Source of the DNA: an uncultured Clostridia bacterium
GTDB lineage: Bacteria; Bacillota; Clostridia; Christensenellales; Borkfalkiaceae
Reading direction: 5' to 3'
DNA length: 11,300 nucleotides
Assembly: GCA_947629725.1 (NCBI GenBank)
Contig: CANREU010000036.1
Span: 1 to 11,300 of the forward strand
This document shows, piece by piece, positions 7,243-11,300 of this stretch. The translations under genes were made by a program, and so were the position numbers. A model generated the notes under the pieces. It was not told the origin of the DNA, searched no databases, and worked only from the letters and a program-made list of their open reading frames with translations. Positions within the stretch are counted from its first letter, which is position 1; every line of letters starts with the position of its first letter.

Positions 7243-9783
7243 TTACAATGCCGTTACGAGCTCTGCGCCCGTGAGACGCGCCTTTGAACAGAGCGGACGC
7301 GCATAGAGATATAACTTCTCTCCCCAAACAGGGTTCCAATAGAGTTCGTTCGCCTCTCCGCCGTTCACCGCAGGAGTGTTTTTCCAGCCGAGCTGCAGTC
7401 TTCCGACCACCCGTCCCCCCGCCGCGCAGGTGAGGGAGAGGTTCTCCCCTTGCAGGCGGATGAAGCCCTCCTTTTGGGTCTTCACCGTGAGAACGAGCCC
7501 GCACTCCGTCTCCACGGAGAGGGGCAGGGAGAGCTTCTCCCCCTCCGCGCGCACCGCGCCCACTTCCTTCCCCGTCACCGCACGCACGTGCAATACGGAG
7601 GCGGGAGTGAGACGGTAGAGCACCGCCTCACCGCAGTTCTGCGTCCATACCTTCTTGCGGTAGACGAGGGTGAGCCGCTTTTCCTCATTCTCTTTGAGAT
7701 ACTTCGTGATCTCGAATTTACCGAAGTCGCACATGCCGAGGAGCTTGCCCTCGAGGTAGACGGCGACGTCGGTGTTTTCCGTCGTATGGAGGACGATCCG
7801 CTCCTTCCCCCTCTTCACGGGGAAGGTGTAGGAGCAGACGACGGGCTTCCTCGTGGAATTCCACTTCTCCACGCCGAGGCGGACGGGGAAGCCCTCGGAG
7901 AGCGAAACCGTCTTCTCCCCGAAGGTATCGAGGAGACGGAAGTCGCACCGCCCGATCTTCTCGCGGGTCGCGGCGGAGAAGGAGAGGACCCCCTTTCTGC
8001 TCGCGGCGCGCAGCGACGGGGACTGGGGATCGTCGAAATTGCTGTGCCCCCACTTCTCGGCGCACACCTCCCACGCGCCCGTTCCGCAGGGCTCGTAGTA
8101 GCGGTCCCGCCCGTCGGCATACACCGTCTCGGCGGGCGCGCCGTCCGCAGACACGCGGAGGAAATCGCAGGGGCCTTCGAGGTAGAGCCCCTTCCCCTCG
8201 GGGACGCGCACGGAGTACTCCGCGAGCCCTTCCCTTATGCCGAGCGCCGTGAAATAGGTGCCCTTTTCGGGGGACAGCTCCCTCTTTTCGGGAAGAGGGG
8301 CGGCGGAGATCTCCATGAGTGTTTCCCCGCGGTACACGGCGGGAACGGGCACTTCCGCCGAAACGGCGGCGAGCGCCTCCGCCTTCTTTAAGAAGCGGAT
8401 CCGCACCCCGTGCAGCGTTTTTTCGGAGGTGACGAGCTCCTCGCCGCTCCCGAAGTCGAGCCCGATCTCCCCCTGCCCCTCCGCATGGAACACGAGCTCC
8501 GTTTCGCTCGCATACACGGGTTCGCAGTTCGCCCGCGTGAGACGGGCGGGAATGCCGCAGGAGCGGAGGTCGAGGTCGAAGAGGAAGAAGGGGGCGCGCT
8601 GCGGAAGGACTTCCGCCGTCACCGTCCGCCCCGCGTAGGAGACGGAGATCTTCCCCGCCTTGTCGGAGAAGTTGGGCGCGCAGACCGCCGCGCCGTCCCC
8701 CGCAAGGGAGAGCACGCGAAGGCCGCCGTCCGTCGTCGTAAACTCACAGTAGTCGGGCTGTACGCTGCCCGCGGGCACCGCCGCCGCCAGCGCCTCCCCC
8801 GCCGTGCGCAAAAACGCGCCGAAGAGCGCCCCTTCCTCCGCTTCGGGACGGTAGCCGCCCGCGGCGTCGATCATCGACCAGAAGTCGTAGACCGTCGCAA
8901 TGAGAGAGTCGGGAGAACCCCAGTTGTTGATCGCCTGCTGATAGTCGAAATTCACGCCCGCCGCCTGATTGTAGGCACCGAGCAGCTTCGCGCCGCAGGA
9001 GAGCTCCCTGCGGAGAAGGAAATGATCGCGGTTGGTCTCCGAGACGAGGAGAGGCTTGCCGAGCTTCGCAAAGCGGTAGGCATACGCCTGCAGCTCGCCG
9101 TCGAAGGTGTTGTCGAGACTGTCGGGATAGCAGTTGAGGGTCGCCTCCACCCCATCGGTGAAGCCGCCCGCGCCCTCTGCGTCATACTGGCCCGCACAGC
9201 AGAAGCAGGGGATCTCCCGCACATATTCGCGCGCGAGAGAAAGGAGGCGTGCGATATACGCGCGCGGGGCGGGACAGTCGAAGAAATCGAGCTCGTTTTC
9301 AAGCTGCAAGAGGATGATATTCCCCCCCTTGTCGTAGGTGTAGGGGGAAATGACGGGGAGAATGGCGCGGTACCACTTCTCCGCCTCGGAAAGGAAGGCT
9401 TCGTCCGCACAGCGGATGGGAGCGCCCGATTCGAGCACCCGCGCGGGGATCCCGCCGCCGTTCCACTCCGAACAGATATAGGGCCCCGGACGGGCGACGA
9501 CATAGAGCCCCGCCGCCTGCAACGTCTCGAGGAAGGCGCGCACGTCCCTTTCGCCCGTAAAGTCGAAGGAGCCGTCTTCCCGCTCGTGATAGTTCCACGG
9601 GAAGTAGACGTCCACACAGTTATACCCCGCCCGCACGAGCTTCTCGGCGCGATCCCGCCAAACCGCGCGCGGAAGGCGGAAATAGAAGAGAGACCCGCAC
9701 AAGAGCACCTCGGCACGCCCGTCCAAAAGGACGCCGCGCGCCTCCAATTTCACCTGCTTTGCCCCGTTCCGCCCGTTATTCAT
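7243..9783 (-). CDS. Intracellular GH35-like beta-galactosidase
   Basis: A predicted 846-residue exo-glycosidase, first gene of the operon. Residues about 15-320 form a clan GH-A barrel with GH35 landmarks: LLCGSLFYFRLPRAVW (27-42), NCVDVYFPWNYHE (55-67), RPGPYICSEWNGGG (98-111) and QLENEL (160-165), with acid/base Glu164. Probable nucleophile Glu249 lies in LLVSETNRDHF, an atypical form of the usual motif. The C-terminal 500 residues look like beta-sandwich domains, including a jelly-roll-like part around 570-730. No signal peptide or membrane segment is visible, so it should act in the cytoplasm on imported oligosaccharides, removing terminal galactose. The ATG at 9783 is preceded closely by GGAGAGG. 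ATG 9798 or TTG 9837 would add 5 or 18 residues unlike the family. GH35 is well supported; linkage preference is unknown, and activity on a related beta-linked sugar is possible. Confidence 0.85.
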   Translation of the reverse strand: MNNGRNGAKQVKLEARGVLLDGRAEVLLCGSLFYFRLPRAVWRDRAEKLVRAGYNCVDVYFPWNYHEREDGSFDFTGERDVRAFLETLQAAGLYVVARPGPYICSEWNGGGIPARVLESGAPIRCADEAFLSEAEKWYRAILPVISPYTYDKGGNIILLQLENELDFFDCPAPRAYIARLLSLAREYVREIPCFCCAGQYDAEGAGGFTDGVEATLNCYPDSLDNTFDGELQAYAYRFAKLGKPLLVSETNRDHFLLRRELSCGAKLLGAYNQAAGVNFDYQQAINNWGSPDSLIATVYDFWSMIDAAGGYRPEAEEGALFGAFLRTAGEALAAAVPAGSVQPDYCEFTTTDGGLRVLSLAGDGAAVCAPNFSDKAGKISVSYAGRTVTAEVLPQRAPFFLFDLDLRSCGIPARLTRANCEPVYASETELVFHAEGQGEIGLDFGSGEELVTSEKTLHGVRIRFLKKAEALAAVSAEVPVPAVYRGETLMEISAAPLPEKRELSPEKGTYFTALGIREGLAEYSVRVPEGKGLYLEGPCDFLRVSADGAPAETVYADGRDRYYEPCGTGAWEVCAEKWGHSNFDDPQSPSLRAASRKGVLSFSAATREKIGRCDFRLLDTFGEKTVSLSEGFPVRLGVEKWNSTRKPVVCSYTFPVKRGKERIVLHTTENTDVAVYLEGKLLGMCDFGKFEITKYLKENEEKRLTLVYRKKVWTQNCGEAVLYRLTPASVLHVRAVTGKEVGAVRAEGEKLSLPLSVETECGLVLTVKTQKEGFIRLQGENLSLTCAAGGRVVGRLQLGWKNTPAVNGGEANELYWNPVWGEKLYLYARPLCSKARLTGAELVTAL

Positions 9784-9784
9784 G

Positions 9785-9791
9785 CCTCTCC
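9785..9791 (-). promoter_or_regulatory. Ribosome binding site favouring GH35 start at 9783
   Basis: The minus strand reads GGAGAGG ending one base before ATG 9783, with the GGAG core 4 bases from the start codon. Spacing is tight, which leaves the upstream ATG 9798 and TTG 9837 (AGGA 7 bases before it) as alternatives. Confidence 0.45.
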
Positions 9792-9826
9792 GACCCATCC
9801 TTGTTTTCGCGTTTTCAGCGGCTTTC

Positions 9827-9847
9827 GGAACAAACAAATATTGTTCC
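9827..9847. promoter_or_regulatory. Perfect 7-bp inverted repeat, candidate operator
   Basis: GGAACAA, a 7-base spacer, then TTGTTCC form a perfect dyad. It lies between the predicted transcription start (about 9859) and the GH35 start codon. The half-site centres are 14 bases apart, and the position just past the start site suits a repressor roadblock. The protein that might bind is not encoded in the window. Confidence 0.5.
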
Positions 9848-9865
9848 TATTTTACCGTGTGGCTT

Positions 9866-9894
9866 ATGATAGTGCGCGTAGCGCGAGAAGTCAA
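9866..9894 (-). promoter_or_regulatory. Sigma-A-type promoter of the galactosidase-transporter-GH30 operon
   Basis: On the minus strand the -35 box TTGACT (9889-9894) and the -10 box TATCAT (9866-9871) are separated by exactly 17 bases. Each matches the vegetative consensus at five (TTGACA) and four (TATAAT) of six positions. Transcription should start near 9859, giving a leader of about 76 bases before ATG 9783. No other good promoter lies between the five operon genes, whose gaps are 1-37 bases. Confidence 0.7.
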
Positions 9895-9896
9895 TA

Positions 9897-9926
9897 TGTC
9901 CATAGAAAAAGGTAGAATTGTCCATA
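9897..9926. promoter_or_regulatory. Direct repeats abutting the -35 box, candidate activator site
   Basis: TGTCCATA occurs at 9897-9904 and again at 9919-9926 (TATGGACA on the minus strand). The copies are 22 bases apart, two helical turns, and the nearer one ends 2 bases from the -35 box. AraC-family activators are known to bind direct repeats with about this spacing next to or overlapping the -35. The regulator itself is not in the window. Confidence 0.4.
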
Positions 9927-10104
9927 TCAATGCCGATTTCGACCTATTTCCGCAAAAAAATATGGTCAATCTTTCTTTTTTAGATAAAATAATAAAGTTG
10001 AATCAGAAGGAATATGCAGAAAAAATATTTTATTAAGTGAATCATAAATTGCCTTTTTCTATAATTGTAAAATATCAAAAATCACAATCCTAACACGCCG
10101 AAAA

Positions 10105-10122
10105 TGAGAATTTTTGAGAATT
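10105..10122. repeat. TGAGAATT direct repeat at one helical turn
   Basis: TGAGAATT at 10105-10112 recurs at 10115-10122, a 10-base period. Response regulators often bind tandem sites about one turn apart, but this pair lies over 200 bases upstream of the promoter, and the region is AT-rich, so chance is possible. Confidence 0.3.
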
Positions 10123-10128
10123 AACATC

Positions 10129-10165
10129 AAAAAAGACCGCCTCTCCGATTTTTTTGGGAAAGGCG
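10129..10165 (-). terminator. Rho-independent terminator of the isomerase transcript
   Basis: The minus-strand RNA folds into a 9-bp stem, CGCCUUUCC with GGAGAGGCG (one G-U pair), around a 10-base loop. After three further bases comes a run of six U (positions 10134 to 10129). It lies about 70 bases after the isomerase stop codon and separates that gene from the downstream operon. On the plus strand one pair becomes C-A and no T run follows, so it acts in one direction. Confidence 0.8.
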
Positions 10166-10188
10166 TGAAAATTGTTTGAAATTCACAT

Positions 10189-10212
10189 CCCCTTCCGTTT
10201 CGGCGGAAGGGG
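10189..10212 (-). other. Strong hairpin just after the isomerase gene
   Basis: CCCCTTCCG and CGGAAGGGG form a perfect 9-bp stem around a 6-base loop, 20 bases after the stop codon. The following minus-strand bases (ATGTGAATTT) lack a proper T run. It may be a weak terminator or a 3'-end stabiliser ahead of the stronger terminator at 10129-10165. Confidence 0.55.
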
Positions 10213-10232
10213 ACGGATTGCCTTATTCTCGG

Positions 10233-10871
10233 TCAGCCGAGGACGGTCTCCACCGCCTTCAAGAGCGCTCCGTCGCGGCAGCCTGCGAAGAAGAGTTCGC
10301 GGAATTTGTCCCCCGCAAGGGCGCCTTTCACGAGTTCGCGGTCGAGTTCGGGCAAAATTTCGGCGAGCGGACGGTAGGAGATCTTCCGCACTTCGTCGAG
10401 AATGCGCTTGTTGCGCTTTTCGGGTACGGCGCGCTCCTTCGGGTAGCCCTGCCCCGCGGGCTCCGAGAAGAGTTTCTCGAAGATGTAGCGAAGGTTGAGG
10501 TCTCCCCCCCAGCCGTACCCCTTCGCAAAGGGAATGGCGAGGGCGTTGCCGTCGTTGATCTGGGCGAAGGTGTAGGCGTCGAGCGCGTCCTCCGCGTGCC
10601 CGCAGATGACCCCCGGGAAGGAGTTGCAGGCGAGCATCGCCCCCTCCCCCGTGCCGCAGCCCGTGATGACGTAGTCGACGATCCCCCCGTTCAAAAGGAC
10701 GGCGGCGAGGATGCCGATCTGCACATAGGTGAGCTGGTGCTCGTCCTCCGCCGTGTACATGCCGAAGTTGACGACCTCATGCCCCATAGGCACGACGACG
10801 CTTTTGAGCGCCGCCTCGATGACGGCATTTTTCGCCGCCTGACTGTTTTCGTTGATGAGTGCGATTTTCAT
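10233..10871 (-). CDS. RpiB/LacA/LacB-family sugar-phosphate isomerase, divergent
   Basis: A predicted 212-residue cytoplasmic protein. Members of this family interconvert aldose and ketose phosphates, such as ribose 5-phosphate or galactose 6-phosphate. The signature GCGTGEGAMLACN (71-83) holds the expected catalytic Cys72. The later NDGNALAI (106-113) matches the family NDAN-LAL strand. Two usual features are altered. The early DHAG segment reads NENSQAA (7-13), and the ring-opening His before ND is Ile105. A C-terminal extension of about 60 residues exceeds the roughly 150-residue canonical enzymes. ATG 10871 is chosen because AAAGGAGG lies 5 bases upstream; a longer frame to 11045 runs into low-complexity repeat sequence. 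A terminator follows, so it is a separate transcript from the operon. The substrate is unknown; a role in galactose or pentose catabolism is inferred. Confidence 0.85.
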   Translation of the reverse strand: MKIALINENSQAAKNAVIEAALKSVVVPMGHEVVNFGMYTAEDEHQLTYVQIGILAAVLLNGGIVDYVITGCGTGEGAMLACNSFPGVICGHAEDALDAYTFAQINDGNALAIPFAKGYGWGGDLNLRYIFEKLFSEPAGQGYPKERAVPEKRNKRILDEVRKISYRPLAEILPELDRELVKGALAGDKFRELFFAGCRDGALLKAVETVLG

Positions 10872-10952
10872 ACGATCCTCCTTTTTGGCTTGATTTTTAC
10901 GACATGGGGTGCGATTTCCCCCTTTACGGGGATTTTCTCGGCTTTCCCTCTT

Positions 10953-11009
10953 GGGGCTTGCGCCTTTTCTCGGCGCCCCCTTGCGGGGCTTGTGCCTTTT
11001 TTCGGCGCC
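10953..11009. repeat. Two-copy GC-rich tandem repeat, 32-base period
   Basis: A 25-base unit starting GGGGCTTG and ending TCGGCGCC occurs at 10953-10977 and 10985-11009, differing at two positions. A degenerate further copy (CGGGGATTTTCTCGGC) seems to precede them from about 10927. Confidence 0.7.
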
Positions 11010-11015
11010 TCTCCC

Positions 11016-11110
11016 CGCGTCATTCCGTTCTCTTCTTCGCGTCATTCTGAACGGCTCCTACTATGTCATTCCGACGCCGCGCCTTGCGCGGCGGAGTGAA
11101 TCTCGCTCTT
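11016..11110. repeat. GTCATTC-type dispersed repeat cluster with hairpin
   Basis: GTCATTC occurs at 11019-11025, 11041-11047 and 11065-11071, the first two preceded by CGC. The third copy leads into an 8-bp stem (11075-11093, CGCCGCGC with GCGCGGCG around CTT) and then GGAGTGAATCTCGC. This arrangement resembles the widespread GTCATTCTGAGC...GAATCTC intergenic repeats of bacterial genomes. Mobility is inferred; no transposase is present. Confidence 0.6.
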
Positions 11111-11131
11111 TCCCGCCACCCCTCACCCTCC

Positions 11132-11159
11132 CCTCCCCCCTCAAGTATAAGGGGGGAGG
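11132..11159. repeat. Perfect 10-bp inverted repeat
   Basis: CCTCCCCCCT and AGGGGGGAGG flank an 8-base loop, CAAGTATA. The right part (11143-11162) recurs exactly at 11251-11270. Confidence 0.7.
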
Positions 11160-11270
11160 CAAGTGGACAGGCGAAAAAGGTTTTGCGCATGAAGAGGGCG
11201 GACCCTCACCCCTACCCCTCCCCCTGACGCAGGGGGAGGGCAAGAGTTGAAAGTATAAGGGGGGAGGCAA
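11143..11270. repeat. 20-bp perfect direct repeat pair
   Basis: AAGTATAAGGGGGGAGGCAA is present at 11143-11162 and 11251-11270, 108 bases apart and bracketing the hairpin at 11216-11240. This suggests a nested or duplicated repeat element. Confidence 0.75.
11216..11240. repeat. Second perfect 10-bp inverted repeat
   Basis: CCCTCCCCCT and AGGGGGAGGG flank the loop GACGC. The preceding CCCTCACCCC matches the lead-in of the hairpin at 11132, so both belong to one family of intergenic hairpin repeats. Confidence 0.7.
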
Positions 11271-11300
11271 AAAACGAAGTACAGGAGCGAGGGTCTCTAC

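Larger units (their letters stand above)
9848..10128. other. AT-rich intergenic region
   Basis: About 280 bases, strikingly richer in A and T than the flanking genes, between the operon's candidate operator and the terminator of the isomerase gene. It holds the promoter and direct repeats listed separately, plus a pair of TGAGAATT repeats. I see no convincing gene: the one short open frame, at 9896-10036 on the plus strand, lacks a good ribosome site and overlaps the regulatory repeats. Confidence 0.7.
10872..11300. other. Gene-free, repeat-rich intergenic region
   Basis: About 430 bases with no credible coding sequence. Apart from the isomerase ribosome site next to 10871, it consists of GC tandem repeats, GTCATTC-type copies and purine/pyrimidine hairpins, listed separately. 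The short open frames here are low-complexity Pro/Arg/Gly translations of repeats. No clear promoter for the isomerase gene was recognised. Confidence 0.75.

Noticed and set aside
4509..7274. A 921-codon open frame on the plus strand
   Set aside because: It is antisense to both permeases and the binding protein, with the same low-complexity composition and no ribosome site; the minus-strand genes are clear family members.
8410..9915. A 501-codon open frame on the plus strand
   Set aside because: It is antisense to the GH35-like gene and its leader, rich in Arg/Glu/Val, with no domain; a composition shadow.
9896..10036. Possible 46-residue peptide starting MSIEKGRIVH on the plus strand
   Set aside because: There is no good ribosome site, it overlaps the direct repeats beside the operon promoter, and its codon use is unlike the genes here. 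Not excluded, but unsupported.
10060..10065. TATAAT on the plus strand as a -10 box
   Set aside because: No acceptable -35 box lies 16-18 bases upstream, and no plus-strand gene follows; likely chance in AT-rich sequence.
10872..11045. Longer isomerase start at 11045 adding 58 residues
   Set aside because: The added part translates tandem repeats into Arg/Lys/Pro-rich sequence, whereas ATG 10871 has AAAGGAGG at ideal spacing and begins the family's first strand.
11061..11270. The repeat cluster as a CRISPR array
   Set aside because: Repeat units are short, unequal and partly palindromic without regular unique spacers, and no cas gene is present.

Overview
The window is GC-rich and its coding strands use mostly G- or C-ending codons. 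The genes have strong AGGAGG-type ribosome binding sites, a short-signal lipoprotein for sugar binding, and a transporter operon without its own ATPase. Together these suggest a high-GC member of the Bacillota (Clostridia-like, possibly gut-associated). This is an inference from gene style; no marker gene is present and no species is claimed. All genes I support lie on the minus strand, so the window reads from right to left.

Layout from right to left. Positions 10872-11300 hold no gene and are dense in repeats: GTCATTC-type copies, a short GC tandem repeat, and pyrimidine/purine hairpins. Next comes a gene for an RpiB/LacA/LacB-type sugar-phosphate isomerase (10233-10871), followed by a clear rho-independent terminator at 10129-10165. 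An AT-rich gap of about 280 bases follows. It ends in a strong sigma-A-type promoter (9866-9894) flanked by direct repeats upstream and an inverted repeat downstream. This promoter should drive a five-gene operon: an intracellular GH35-like beta-galactosidase (7243-9783), a lipoprotein sugar-binding protein (5748-7205), two ABC permeases of the MalF and MalG type (4710-5726 and 3776-4708), and a large secreted GH30 glycosidase (from 3748 off the left edge of the window, at least 1249 residues).

How they may work together. The GH30 enzyme carries a signal peptide and binding modules, and its catalytic domain resembles the subfamily of endo-beta-1,6-galactanases. It could cut beta-1,6-galactan (for example side chains of type II arabinogalactan) outside the cell. 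The binding protein and the two permeases would import the oligosaccharides, powered by a shared MsmX-type ATPase encoded elsewhere. The GH35 enzyme, which has no signal peptide, would release galactose in the cytoplasm. The isomerase gene next door could process a downstream sugar phosphate, but its own terminator separates it from the operon. Substrate and pathway are inference; the gene families are well supported by motifs.
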